From NCBI RefSeq assembly GCF_001955715.1, contig NZ_CP019239.1, forward strand, positions 4,154,001 through 4,218,000: 64,000 nt of DNA. Direction: 5' to 3'. The first letter of the stretch is position 1. The number at the start of each line of letters is the position of its first letter. Both the position numbers and the translations under genes were made by a program. The notes beneath the pieces are model-generated. The model was not told the origin of the DNA, ran no database searches, and saw nothing but the letters and a program-made list of their open reading frames with translations. This DNA comes from Rhodoferax saidenbachensis (GTDB lineage: Bacteria > Pseudomonadota > Gammaproteobacteria > Burkholderiales > Burkholderiaceae_C). Below, one piece after another: positions 8,507 through 17,016 of the stretch.

Positions 8507-9628
8507 ATGAAAAAGAAGCTAAAAATTGTCGACTTGTTTGCCGGTGCCGGCGGCTTCTCATTAGGCGCTGCACGCGCAGGAATGGAAGTTGTCAGCTCAG
8601 TGGAGATAGATCCATACGCGAATGAAACACATGGCCGGAATTTCCCTAATACGCGCCATCTGGGTATCGATATATCAACACTTAAAGGTAGCGACTTACT
8701 TGCGCAGAGTGGCCTAAACTCCGGAGAGTTAGATGGCCTCATTGGTGGACCGCCCTGTCAAGGATTTAGTGACATGGGTAGACGTGATCCCAAAGACCGG
8801 CGTAACTCGCTATTTGGGCACTACATTCGTCTAGTTGCCGAGACCCGTCCACGCTTCTTTGTTGCCGAAAATGTGCCTGGTATTCTGCAAGAGCGAAACG
8901 GCGATATTTTGAAGAGCGCGCTCAATCTGCTGCCCAAACACTACGTACTATTACCTGCAACAAAAGTCTGCGCAACAGATTTCGGCGCAGCAACCACGCG
9001 AACGCGCGTTTTCTTCGTAGGCTTTGACCCAAGGCGTTGTGGTGAATTAAATTTGGACATATTTAATAGTCTGCCTAATTTGCAAAAGACCACTGTTAAA
9101 GATGCTTTAGTGGGCCTACCAGAGGAGATTGACCAGTCGTGGCAATCAGAGTTCAGTAGTTGGCAACCAGTGGGGCAGCTCTCTGATTCGTATTTCAACA
9201 AAAGAGCTCAGTCGAACATCCCCAAAGGGGTTGGCGATCAATTTGCACTTGACGCATTTTTCCAATCTGGGCATACATCTGGCTGCTTTGGAACGGTTCA
9301 TACCGCGGAAGTGGCAGCACGATACAAAAACCTCAAGCCACGGCAGCAAGATCCCATATCAAAGGCCACGCGACTAGACTTCTCATGGTTCTGTCCAACA
9401 TTGAGAGCAGGAACTGGGAGTGACAAAGGTAGCTATCAAGCTGTTAGACCTATCCATCCGACAAAGGCACGCGTGATTACTCCACGCGAGGCCGCAAGAC
9501 TTCAAGGTTTTCCAGATTGGTTCTTGTTGCATCCTACGAAATGGCATAGTTTTCGCCAGTTGGGGAACAGCGTATCTCCAATTGTTGCTGAGAAGATCTT
9601 GTCCTCAATTTCTGCGCGACTCGTTTAA
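8507..9628 (+). CDS. DNA (cytosine-5)-methyltransferase
   Basis: 373 aa, all core motifs in order: motif I DLFAGAGGFSLG (residues 9-20), motif IV GGPPCQGFS with catalytic C84, motif VI ENVPGI (E121), motif VIII TRTRVFFVGF, then a target-recognition region, motif IX (TPREAARLQGFP) and motif X (QLGNSVSP). It should methylate cytosine at C5 within a specific site; the site cannot be read. It lies 83 bp after the partner gene without a strong ribosome-binding site, so it may have its own promoter. No cognate restriction endonuclease is present unless the NERD/GHKL unit plays that role. Confidence 0.95.
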   Translation: MKKKLKIVDLFAGAGGFSLGAARAGMEVVSSVEIDPYANETHGRNFPNTRHLGIDISTLKGSDLLAQSGLNSGELDGLIGGPPCQGFSDMGRRDPKDRRNSLFGHYIRLVAETRPRFFVAENVPGILQERNGDILKSALNLLPKHYVLLPATKVCATDFGAATTRTRVFFVGFDPRRCGELNLDIFNSLPNLQKTTVKDALVGLPEEIDQSWQSEFSSWQPVGQLSDSYFNKRAQSNIPKGVGDQFALDAFFQSGHTSGCFGTVHTAEVAARYKNLKPRQQDPISKATRLDFSWFCPTLRAGTGSDKGSYQAVRPIHPTKARVITPREAARLQGFPDWFLLHPTKWHSFRQLGNSVSPIVAEKILSSISARLV

Positions 9629-9744
9629 CTATTTACTGACGGCCCGGTAAAAATTTCTGACCGCGTTGCTGTGTAAGTTACCGTCATCGCCGCACCATAT
9701 TTGGTACTTAAATCTCAGGCGCACAATCTATCGTTCAAAGGACC

Positions 9745-9903
9745 ATGGATGCGCCGTCGCCACTTCCGAAACTGAGGACGCAGCCGCACCACAAGGTGTC
9801 TACCGCGCAGCTACGGGCTGCGATGGCGGGGCTGATGATGAGTTTTGAGGCCAAGCCGATCTGGAGTTGGCAGTGGCGGCAAACCAAATTGCTACTAAAT
9901 TAG
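9745..9903 (+). CDS. Small hypothetical ORF or gene remnant (52 codons)
   Basis: ATG 9745 follows AAAGGA at good spacing and encodes a basic peptide ending WSWQWRQTKLLLN. The last five or so codons and the TAG stop come from element A copy 4. I do not recognise it. It could be the surviving fragment of a gene cut by the event that brought in the defence-like island, or chance. The rest of 9629-9991 holds nothing else I can support apart from the repeat. Confidence 0.3.
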   Translation: MDAPSPLPKLRTQPHHKVSTAQLRAAMAGLMMSFEAKPIWSWQWRQTKLLLN

Positions 9904-9957
9904 TAGCTGCTTGCGTATATTTCACCAGGGCTACGGGCCAATTTGACTCATAAAACT
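9888..9957 (+). repeat. Element A copy 4
   Basis: TTAGTAGCTGCTTGCGTATA then CCAGGGCTACGGGCCAATTT and a CATAAAACT end. It is the right flank of the defence-like island, in the same orientation as copy 3 on the left. Confidence 0.85.
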
Positions 9958-9991
9958 GGCGTTTGCATACCCCTCACGCTGGCGGCAAATT

Positions 9992-10558
9992 TCAAGGACT
10001 TTCGCCCCGCCCCAACTTCGCCAACATCTCCGCCATCCGCTTCTCCCGGGTTTCCGGCCGCTTGGCGCTGTGCAGCCGGTGGTAGATGGTGAACAGGCTC
10101 TGGCGTTTGAGCGTGGCGTAGAAAGCGTGGGCAGCGGGGTCTTGTTGCAGCGCTGCCAAGAAGTCTTCAGGTATCACCATGGTGGCGCTACCGGCGTAGG
10201 CGGTGGCCCAGCGCCCGTCGCTGCGCGCGGCCTCTACCTGCGCCAGGCCGGCGGCTTGCATGTGCCCTTGCGCTATCAGCCGCTCGGCATGCTGCACGTT
10301 TTTCTGCGACCAGTTGGAGCGCGCGCGGCGTGGCGTCAGGCGCTGCAAAAACGAGGTGTCGTCCAAGGCGTTGCGCACGCCGTCGATCCAGCCCCAGCAA
10401 ATAGCAGCCACCACGCAGTCGTCCCACGTCACGCTGGGCTGGCCGGTGGCCTTTTTGTAGATGCGCACCCACAGCTCGGTCTCACTGGCGTGGTGCACCC
10501 GCAGCCACGCGTGGAGCTGCTCGGGTGTTTCAAACGTATGGCGCGCCTTATCGCTCAT
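9992..10558 (-). CDS. YdeI/OmdA family protein
   Basis: 188 aa. N-terminal domain with ETELWVRIYKKATG and VVAAICWGWIDGVR, then the RLTPRRARSNWSQKN segment, typical of the bacteriocin-protection YdeI/OmpD-associated (OmdA) family. The C-terminus carries the usual helix RLHSAKRPETREKRM. Family members have been linked to tolerance of cationic peptides, but the biochemical function is not established. The element A copy 5 lies immediately upstream of the start. Confidence 0.85.
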   Translation of the reverse strand: MSDKARHTFETPEQLHAWLRVHHASETELWVRIYKKATGQPSVTWDDCVVAAICWGWIDGVRNALDDTSFLQRLTPRRARSNWSQKNVQHAERLIAQGHMQAAGLAQVEAARSDGRWATAYAGSATMVIPEDFLAALQQDPAAHAFYATLKRQSLFTIYHRLHSAKRPETREKRMAEMLAKLGRGESP

Positions 10559-10619
10559 GTATTGATAGCCGCTTGCGCATATTCGACGCGGGCTACAGCC
10601 CGATTTCTCTTATAAAACT
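10559..10619 (+). repeat. Element A copy 5
   Basis: TATTGATAGCCGCTTGCGCA then GCGGGCTACAGCCCGATTT, ending at the 3' end of creA. It carries the internal hairpin GGGCTACAGCCC and abuts the ATG of the ydeI-like gene, so it forms that gene's entire leader. Confidence 0.88.
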
Positions 10620-11086
10620 TACTTCACCGGAATCGGCAGCTCCGCGGGCACGGGCACCGCCGTCACGCTGTTTTTGGGGCTGCCGTCGATGATCTTGTCG
10701 GAGTACGACAGATAGACCAGGGTGTTGCGTTTCACGTCCACCATGCGCACCACGCGGACGTGTTTGAAGAGGAAGGAGGCGCTGGCCTTGAACACCTCGT
10801 CTTGCTTGTCGATCTTCTCTTTGAAGCGGATGGGGCCGACCTGGCGGCAGGCCACGGCGGCGTCTGAGGTGTCTTCTGCCAAGCCCAGCGCACCGGAGTA
10901 GCCGCCGGTTTTGGCGTGTGACAGATAACAGGCCACGCCGTCCACCGCCGGGTCGTCAAACACATCGACCACCACCTTGTCGTTGGGGCTGAGCAGTTTG
11001 AAGGTGGTGCTGACGCTGCCAACGGTCTCGGCGCTGGCGGCCAGCGCAAGGCTGCTGAGCAGCAGCAAGGCAAATCGTTTTTTCAT
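10619..11086 (-). CDS. creA: CreA family protein
   Basis: 155 aa from ATG 11086 (MKKRFALLLLSS), which has an AAGAGAG site and a clean signal peptide; a longer upstream reading adds 19 residues of poor quality. The mature part contains VGSVSTTFKLLSPNDKVVVD, DPAVDGVACYLSHAKTGG, and CRQVGPI, diagnostic of CreA. It is periplasmic with conserved cysteines. The function is unknown; the E. coli gene lies beside the creBCD regulators, which are absent here. Confidence 0.9.
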   Translation of the reverse strand: MKKRFALLLLSSLALAASAETVGSVSTTFKLLSPNDKVVVDVFDDPAVDGVACYLSHAKTGGYSGALGLAEDTSDAAVACRQVGPIRFKEKIDKQDEVFKASASFLFKHVRVVRMVDVKRNTLVYLSYSDKIIDGSPKNSVTAVPVPAELPIPVK

Positions 11087-11186
11087 GGCGAACTCTCTTG
11101 GTAAAAATAGGGCGGGTGCTTCATTGTGTGCCATGCACACCACCCCCGAGCCTGAAGACGCGGCGCAACGCTGAACGCCCCGCGCA

Positions 11187-11972
11187 CTACTGCGTCAGCG
11201 GTGCGTATTTGCGCAGCAGCTCCGGCGCCTTGTCCTGGCGCAGCTTGCCCAGTTTGGCCCACAGGCGTTCGGCGCGCTCGGGGTCTTGCGCCACAAACTG
11301 GTGGCTCAGCATCAGGTAATAGGCCTTGGTCTCCAGCGGGATGGCGATCTTCTCCACCTCTGGCATGGGGTGCGTGCTCAGGTAGTTGTCGCCCACCAGC
11401 TCTTGCATGGCATAGCCCTGGATGCGGCCCTTGGATAACTTCTGGAAGTTCTGCTCGGTGGTCTTGGCGTCTTCGGCTTTCAGGCCTTTGCGGTTGAGTT
11501 CGGCGCCAATGGAAAAAGTGGAGTTGAAGCCAATGGCGCCATCGCCCAGGCCGGAGACTGCGCGCCCGTCCCAGTTGAAGGGCGAGCCCTTGAGCCGGTA
11601 CAACACATACGACTGGCTGAACACGCGCGCGGACTCGTCTGGCTTGCCGTCTTTCAGGGGGTAACGGCCGTAGTGCAAGCGCTCGGGCGCGTAGGAGTAG
11701 GCAAAAGTGGCATCAATATCGCCGCTCTGCAGACGCCGAAAGCTGCGCAGCTGGGGCGCACGTTCAAACACCACGGTGAGCCCCATTTCCTGGGCCACCA
11801 TTTGCACCAGCTCCACGACAAGGCCGGGCGCGTAGGGCATGTCGGTGCCGCTGCCCATTTGGTAGGGCGCCACTTCGATGTCTGAGTACGCCACGCGCAG
11901 TTTTTGTGCCCACACCGGGCTGGCAGGCAACAGAGCCAGCGCAGCGGTAACCAGCAGCGTCCAGCGTGTCAT
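11187..11972 (-). CDS. Periplasmic solute-binding protein (SBP_bac_3 type)
   Basis: 261 aa from ATG 11972 with GGAG upstream; longer readings lack a signal. Signal peptide (LLVTAALALLPASPVWAQ), then a type II periplasmic-binding fold with LRVAYSDIEVAPYQMG near the N-terminus, GLVVELVQMVAQEMGL and SGDIDATFAYSYAPERLHY. No permease or ATPase gene is adjacent, so it may be an orphan binder or a sensor partner. The ligand is probably an amino acid or similar small polar compound. Confidence 0.85.
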   Translation of the reverse strand: MTRWTLLVTAALALLPASPVWAQKLRVAYSDIEVAPYQMGSGTDMPYAPGLVVELVQMVAQEMGLTVVFERAPQLRSFRRLQSGDIDATFAYSYAPERLHYGRYPLKDGKPDESARVFSQSYVLYRLKGSPFNWDGRAVSGLGDGAIGFNSTFSIGAELNRKGLKAEDAKTTEQNFQKLSKGRIQGYAMQELVGDNYLSTHPMPEVEKIAIPLETKAYYLMLSHQFVAQDPERAERLWAKLGKLRQDKAPELLRKYAPLTQ

Positions 11973-12034
11973 GTTTTGTCTCCGCTTGTTTTGACCCAGT
12001 ATTACCTGTGGGCGCGGGCTGTCAAGCGCAACCG

Positions 12035-12454
12035 CTAACGCAGCAGCACCAGGATGACGTGGATGGCGATGCTGGACAGGAGGAAGTAAGGCACATTCAC
12101 CAGCGCATAGAGCAGCGGGCGCGGGATGTTGGGGTTGATGGCGACATTCAACGCCGTGGAGCCCAGATAGCCCAGCCCCACGAGCGCGCCCAGGGCTGCG
12201 GCGCCCACTGCAGAGTCGATGTGCAGCAGCGGCAGCAAGATGGCGCCGGTGATGGCAACGACGAGGCTGCAGACAAAGGGCCCGATCAGGAAGATGGGGG
12301 CCAGTTTTCCCGGGGGGCTGTTTTCTCGGCCCAAGGCCCGCGCATACGGTTTGGCAAACAGCACCGCAAACCACACGCCGCCCATGGCGAACGACGCCAC
12401 GCATGTGGCCACCAACACACCAAGCCAGGGGATGGCGCCAAACTCATGCAGCAT
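12035..12454 (-). CDS. DUF1761 family membrane protein
   Basis: 139 aa with four hydrophobic helices; starts with a helix including WLGVLVATCVASFAMGGVWF and contains FAKPYARALG, matching DUF1761. Its start overlaps the end of the upstream VOC gene by 11 bp, so they are co-translated. The function is unknown. It is the last gene of the WYL regulator/VOC/DUF1761 operon. Confidence 0.85.
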   Translation of the reverse strand: MLHEFGAIPWLGVLVATCVASFAMGGVWFAVLFAKPYARALGRENSPPGKLAPIFLIGPFVCSLVVAITGAILLPLLHIDSAVGAAALGALVGLGYLGSTALNVAINPNIPRPLLYALVNVPYFLLSSIAIHVILVLLR

Positions 12455-12854
12455 GGGGCACCTCCTGCAGCTTGGCCATGGGGCGGGAAAACACGTTCAC
12501 CACATTGCCGTCCGGGTCGCGCAGCAGCATGGAGCGGTTGCCCCAGGGCATGGTGGTCGGTGGCATGGCGGTGTCCAGGGTCGCTTCGCCCAATTGCTGG
12601 TGCAGGGCGTCCACATCGTCCACCTCAAATTCGAGGATGGCGGACCGGTTGGCCGCAGCGCGGGCTGCCCCCGCGTTGAACTGTTGGACCATGCGCTCGG
12701 TGGAAATGGCGAGCACCAGGCCTGCGATGCGCAGCTCCGCAAAGTCTGGCACCGGCCGGGTGGCGGCTACGCCGGTCAGGCGCGTATAGAAGTACACCAG
12801 CTTGTCGACGCTGGCAGGGTCGCCGGTCACAAGGCGAACAGAGGCAAATTTCAT
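12444..12854 (-). CDS. VOC (glyoxalase/bleomycin-resistance) superfamily protein
   Basis: 136 aa from ATG 12854; a TTG one codon earlier is possible. The paired beta-alpha-beta-beta-beta modules of the VOC fold are visible, with FASVRLVTGD at the start and RSMLLRDPDGNVVNVFSRP at the end, which carries a typical metal-ligand region. The substrate is not predictable. An AGGAG site lies upstream. It lies 39 bp after the WYL regulator gene and overlaps the DUF1761 gene. Confidence 0.85.
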   Translation of the reverse strand: MKFASVRLVTGDPASVDKLVYFYTRLTGVAATRPVPDFAELRIAGLVLAISTERMVQQFNAGAARAAANRSAILEFEVDDVDALHQQLGEATLDTAMPPTTMPWGNRSMLLRDPDGNVVNVFSRPMAKLQEVPHAA

Positions 12855-12893
12855 CAAGGGCTCCTGGGTAGTAACAAGGAGCCAAGACTAGGC

Positions 12894-13643
12894 TTAGAGG
12901 CTGTCAGTTTCTGGCAGTACGGTGAATCGCTTGTCGGGTGTGAGGGTTAGCCGCCAGGCCTTGAGCAGCGCCTGTTTGCGCTGGGGGGTGCGGGTGTCCA
13001 GCAGCTCGGCGCTGGCGATGCGGTCGGTGCGGAAGTAGCGAAAATCTTGCCGCAGTTCGCACCAGCACATGAGCACGCGCGCGTGCTCGAAGTAGGCCAG
13101 GGCAAACGGCCAGACGGTGCGCTGGGACTGGGCGCCCTGGGCATCCTGGTAGGTGATGTGCAGCTTGTGCTCCGTGCGCACTGCCTTGCGCAGGAGTTCG
13201 GGGGCCACGGTCACGGCCAGCGGTTCGTGGTCTGCGCTCTGGCCACTCGGGTTTCTCTGCCGGGTGGCCACCAACAAGGCCGATGCCTCCAGGTCATGGC
13301 GCTGCTCCGGGGGCAGCACCGCCGCAATGCGTGCCAATGCGCTGCGCGCCGCAGCGGCCAAACCCGCATCGGTCTGCTGCGCCACCCAGCGCGCACCCAA
13401 CACCAAAGACTCGACTTCTTCGGGCGTGAACATCAGCGGCGGCAGCACGAACCCGGGTTTGAGCATGTAGCCCACGCCTGGCTCCCCGTCGATCTTTGCG
13501 CCCTGTGCCTGCAGGCTGGCAATGTCACGGTAGAGCGTGCGAATGCTGATGCCCAACTGCTGCGCCAGTGCCTGGCCACTCACCGCGCGGCGGTGGCTGC
13601 GCAGGATGTGGAGCAGATCAAAAAGGCGGGCCAAACGGGACAT
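12894..13643 (-). CDS. HTH/WYL-domain transcriptional regulator (YafY type)
   Basis: 249 aa from ATG 13643 (MSRLARLFDLLHIL); an upstream extension is not supported. N-terminal winged HTH_11 (SGQALAQQLGISIRTLYRDI), then the PAYGYML-like turn (GEPGVGYMLKPGFVLPPL), and a WYL domain in which the motif region reads HKLHITYQDAQG, followed by the WCX-like C-terminus (RYFRTDRIAS). It probably regulates the two downstream genes in the same operon. Divergent from the DUF1439 gene 70 bp away. Confidence 0.9.
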   Translation of the reverse strand: MSRLARLFDLLHILRSHRRAVSGQALAQQLGISIRTLYRDIASLQAQGAKIDGEPGVGYMLKPGFVLPPLMFTPEEVESLVLGARWVAQQTDAGLAAAARSALARIAAVLPPEQRHDLEASALLVATRQRNPSGQSADHEPLAVTVAPELLRKAVRTEHKLHITYQDAQGAQSQRTVWPFALAYFEHARVLMCWCELRQDFRYFRTDRIASAELLDTRTPQRKQALLKAWRLTLTPDKRFTVLPETDSL

Positions 13644-13713
13644 GCGGCGGATGATACGGTGGCAGTGGCATACCATCCCCAAGTACCGACAACCCAACCG
13701 CTGGACCCCTGAA

Positions 13714-14310
13714 GTGCACCGCCGCTTTTTTCTCCCCATGCTTCTGTGCTTGCCACTGCCCGGCTTGGTGTGGGCAGCGCCTGAGCGAGAGACAGAGGCA
13801 GATGCAGAGGACCAGCCCCCCAAGCAGCCCAGCTACAAAGTGTCTGCAGCGCAACTGCAGGCGGGCGTGGCGCAACGCTTCCCGTTGCGTTACCCGGTGG
13901 CGGGGCTGATGAATCTGGATGTGCAGGTGCCCACGCTGCGCCTGCTGCCCGCGCTGAACCGGCTGAATGCAACCATGGTGGTGGAGGCCGCAGGCCCGGC
14001 GCTCAACCGCAGCCACCAGGGCACGCTGGATGTGGAGTTTGCGTTGCGTTACGAGGCCACAGACCGCACGGTGCGCGCGCACCAGTTGCGCCTGGCGCGG
14101 TTGCAGTTCCCCAGCCTGCAGCCCAGTGTGGTGGCGCTGCTCAACACGTATGGCCCCGCGCTGGCCGAGCGCACGCTGCTGGAAGTGGTGGTGCACACGC
14201 TGCGACCGCAAGACCTGGCGCTGCCCGACACGCTGGGCATGCAGCCGGGCAGCATCACGGTGACGAACGAGGGGCTGACGATAGGTTTTGTGCCAAAGTC
14301 GCTGTCGTAG
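13714..14310 (+). CDS. DUF1439 domain protein, secreted
   Basis: About 198 aa. I chose GTG 13714 because it gives a basic n-region before the hydrophobic core (HRRFFLPMLLCLPLPGLVWA); ATG 13738 would remove the charged residues. The mature region, starting with a YKVSAAQLQAGVAQRFPLRY segment, matches DUF1439 (YceB-like), an envelope lipid-binding-like fold; no lipobox Cys is seen. Its last 49 codons recur, diverged mainly at third positions, at 17017-17163. Confidence 0.75.
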   Translation: MHRRFFLPMLLCLPLPGLVWAAPERETEADAEDQPPKQPSYKVSAAQLQAGVAQRFPLRYPVAGLMNLDVQVPTLRLLPALNRLNATMVVEAAGPALNRSHQGTLDVEFALRYEATDRTVRAHQLRLARLQFPSLQPSVVALLNTYGPALAERTLLEVVVHTLRPQDLALPDTLGMQPGSITVTNEGLTIGFVPKSLS

Positions 14311-14320
14311 CGCCTGCGGA

Positions 14321-14388
14321 TTGCTGCGATTTCAGTAGCTTCTTACGCAAATTCCATGAGGGCTGCAGCCTACTATGTTTGCAAAAAC
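14321..14388 (+). repeat. Element A copy 6
   Basis: TTTCAGTAGCTTCTTACGCA then CATGAGGGCTGCAGCCTA and a TTTGCAAAAAC end. It lies directly downstream of the DUF1439 gene at the left edge of the apparent insertion that carries the next two genes. Confidence 0.75.
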
Positions 14389-14534
14389 CAACATTAAGAA
14401 ATGAATTCTGGTTACCGCATCTGATCAACGGCATGATTCCCATACTGCAGCATGAGGCATATCCTGAAATTGCGCCCATAGCGGCGGCTGTATTAAAAAA
14501 GCAATTTCATAACAGATTCAGGGAGTGTATTGAT

Positions 14535-15461
14535 ATGGACATTCGGAAGATTTTCTTGGCTGCTATGACTCTAAGTGCCATCTCTGTCTCGGCACAGTCT
14601 CCAACGGATTTACCACCCAAGCCAAACAACCCCCAACTTGCCGCTGCTTTTGAGCAGGCCCAAGCTTTGCTGGTGAAGGCGAGAGATCCCGCTTTCATGA
14701 GCATGTCAGTAACGAACGGTAGTTGGCCGTGCAATGTGCCCAATCTAGAGCTCCGAAAACTCGCAGGCGCCCTCAGCGACAACGAAGATGATGCCGGGAT
14801 GAAACGCCTCAAGCGTTTGAGTTCGGTCAATTTGAATATGCGTCAAAGGGTCCAGGTCAAGGATGTTCAGATTGTTCCGATCAAGGCAACCTGCAAAAAC
14901 GGCAAGCTGGATGGCCCCCTTGAATTCATGATGGAGCTGACACGTGTCTTGGATACGGCTGCAGGGATGGACGTATCGGAAATGCGCACGAGGTCACGCC
15001 ACTCAATGACTCTGAGTGCTGGCCAATACTTGCCGGGAGCGCCACTGACTGTCGTCAGCAGTCAAGTGTCAATGAAAAGAACATCCAAAAATCCAGCGGT
15101 TCAGGCCCAGATGAATGCTCAGCCAACTGCAGACGTCAAGCCCCCGCTAACAGCGTTCGTCCAATATCAGTCAGAAGAAAAATTTGCAGCAACCACGGTT
15201 TCCATCAGCGAGGTCATGATGGCAGGAGCAAAGTCCTCATATTTCACGTCAATGCATGAAATGACGGATGGGCGCAATGGCGAGTCCAGGTCTTACATGG
15301 GTGGCACCCTGACTACTATTACCCCCACCAAAAATGGTCTGATGCACGGTGAATCACGTGGTCTTCCTTACAAGATGGGGAGTTTTGACGTACCACCTAG
15401 CCCACCCGTTTGTTATGAAGAGGGCGAAGTTATTCTGGCAAGCAAGTGCGAAGCGAATTGA
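14535..15461 (+). CDS. Secreted protein of unknown function
   Basis: 308 aa from ATG 14535, preceded by GGGAG; the in-frame extension to 14379 is partly repeat-encoded. Signal peptide (MDIRKIFLAAMTLSAISVSAQ). The mature part is hydrophilic with few cysteines (NGSWPCNVPN, IKATCKNGK, PPVCYEEG), and I recognise no domain. Several short stretches resemble beta-rich periplasmic proteins. Composition is less G/C-rich than the neighbours. It is followed 9 bp later by the MORN-like gene, so they are probably one unit. Confidence 0.65.
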   Translation: MDIRKIFLAAMTLSAISVSAQSPTDLPPKPNNPQLAAAFEQAQALLVKARDPAFMSMSVTNGSWPCNVPNLELRKLAGALSDNEDDAGMKRLKRLSSVNLNMRQRVQVKDVQIVPIKATCKNGKLDGPLEFMMELTRVLDTAAGMDVSEMRTRSRHSMTLSAGQYLPGAPLTVVSSQVSMKRTSKNPAVQAQMNAQPTADVKPPLTAFVQYQSEEKFAATTVSISEVMMAGAKSSYFTSMHEMTDGRNGESRSYMGGTLTTITPTKNGLMHGESRGLPYKMGSFDVPPSPPVCYEEGEVILASKCEAN

Positions 15462-15470
15462 TCGATACGC

Positions 15471-16964
15471 ATGTCACGTTGCACAACAGGTATCGCAGCA
15501 TTCATCCTGTGCATTTCCTGGTTTCCGGCATGGGGCTTTGGGCCATCAGAGAGTTGCATGACGGGTGATTGCACCAACGGAGCGGGAACGCTTCGCACCG
15601 CAGACGGCACGGAATACACGGGAACTTGGAAGGGAGGGCGCTACCGCAAGGGCGTACCGTACCAAGCGCGCTACCGGCTGGACCCATCCAGAACCTTCGA
15701 ACTGATTTTCGATGACGAGGGTTTTTTGCTGGAAGGGACCGTCCTGCGAGGCGACTATGACGATCTGCTCGGCGAATACTCGGGCACCTTTCAAAAGGTG
15801 GTGCACGACTCCACGGGCGACAAGTTACTGGTATACAAGAACGGGCGTTACATCAATCACGCCACAGGGCATGTTTACATCGGTGAGTTCAGCTACATCT
15901 CCGCTGTACGCGGTGGACACTATGTATTCCAGGGTGTACGAATCGATGAGGAGAGCAATGAGGCCATACAGGGATTGTTTGTCAGTGATGCCACGACACG
16001 AAATTCCAACTTGGCTTTTCGGCGGGCGAGGCCGGACTATCTATTGAAGTTGCAGCAGGACATCGCGGCGGAGAAATCCCAGATGGCGGCCAACGAGTCA
16101 CAGAACGCAAAGAACAACATGGCGTTTGTGCTCAACATCATGGGAGGGTTATGGAACGTTGGCGGTTCGGCCAGTACGATCCGTTCTCTGCAAAGAGAGT
16201 CGCTGGAAACCCTGACGCAGGGGGTCCTGGGAAACACCAACAGCACAAATATCAAGGATCTTTTGATATCGCAGGTGGTGAAGCACGCCGGATTGGATCC
16301 TGCTCTGGCAAAGGTGATCGGGGATGTATCCGACGCGGGCAATGTGTTGGCCAAACTCACCTCAGCCAATGCAAAGAATCAACCTCAGGAAATTATTGAA
16401 TATGCAATGAAGGCTTCAGGCTTGAATGCCATGGTGATCGAAAAAGTGGGGGTTAAGTTTCCCACCACCAAGAACGAGATCATTGACGCCATCACTGGTG
16501 CGGCCTTCAACCAAGTGAAGAATTCAGTCAACACTGCAGAAGCCTCTGGAGGGAAAAATCCGGTAATTGGAAAAGTGGTGAAGAATGTGATCAATCTGTC
16601 TGGACAGATTCAGTTCGCAGTGCCGCCTGACAAGCAAGAGACGCGTAGTAAGAGTCCCAGCAACGCACTGCCGCAACCCAAAGGTGGATCTGGCTGCGAA
16701 CTTGGAAGCCCAACAGCAGGGAGTGGCTGGTCGATATCCTCGGTGCCAGGGTCCTCGGTGCCACTTGCTTGTTACAAAGATCGTTTGGCCACTTTCGGGG
16801 ATGCCAACTCTTCACGGGATGATGCGTGCCGGGGTGCCCGCAGAGACGACGACATCAGAATGTTCAAGGGCAAAAATCTATCGTCGTGCTACTGCACGAG
16901 CCCAGCCAAGCTCAACGGATTAGCTGTCAATCATTTGTGCTATATCTTTTTCGACGGCGGTTGA
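15471..16964 (+). CDS. Secreted MORN-repeat-like protein
   Basis: 497 aa. Signal peptide (GIAAFILCISWFPAWGFG), then Gly/Tyr-rich repeats such as CTNGAGTLRTADGTEYTGTWKGG and HATGHVYIGEFSY that resemble MORN units. The middle (residues 190-350) is helical and hydrophilic, and the C-terminal 100 residues carry several cysteines (SGCELGS, LACYKDR, DDACRG, SSCYCTSP) that may form disulfides. The function is unknown. It follows the secreted gene at 14535 closely, suggesting the two products act together in the envelope. Confidence 0.65.
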   Translation: MSRCTTGIAAFILCISWFPAWGFGPSESCMTGDCTNGAGTLRTADGTEYTGTWKGGRYRKGVPYQARYRLDPSRTFELIFDDEGFLLEGTVLRGDYDDLLGEYSGTFQKVVHDSTGDKLLVYKNGRYINHATGHVYIGEFSYISAVRGGHYVFQGVRIDEESNEAIQGLFVSDATTRNSNLAFRRARPDYLLKLQQDIAAEKSQMAANESQNAKNNMAFVLNIMGGLWNVGGSASTIRSLQRESLETLTQGVLGNTNSTNIKDLLISQVVKHAGLDPALAKVIGDVSDAGNVLAKLTSANAKNQPQEIIEYAMKASGLNAMVIEKVGVKFPTTKNEIIDAITGAAFNQVKNSVNTAEASGGKNPVIGKVVKNVINLSGQIQFAVPPDKQETRSKSPSNALPQPKGGSGCELGSPTAGSGWSISSVPGSSVPLACYKDRLATFGDANSSRDDACRGARRDDDIRMFKGKNLSSCYCTSPAKLNGLAVNHLCYIFFDGG

Positions 16965-17016
16965 ATCGCGCATTGCGTCTCCTTGGACTCACTATTCGCT
17001 TGCATCTTTACCCTCC

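Noticed and set aside
5772..9628. Assignment to a DISARM or mza system
   Set aside because: Those need helicase, DrmA/DrmB or Z1/AIPR components, none of which is present.
14311..17016. Transposon with long target-site duplication
   Set aside because: No transposase or terminal inverted repeats, and the flanking copies differ at many third positions, unlike a fresh duplication.
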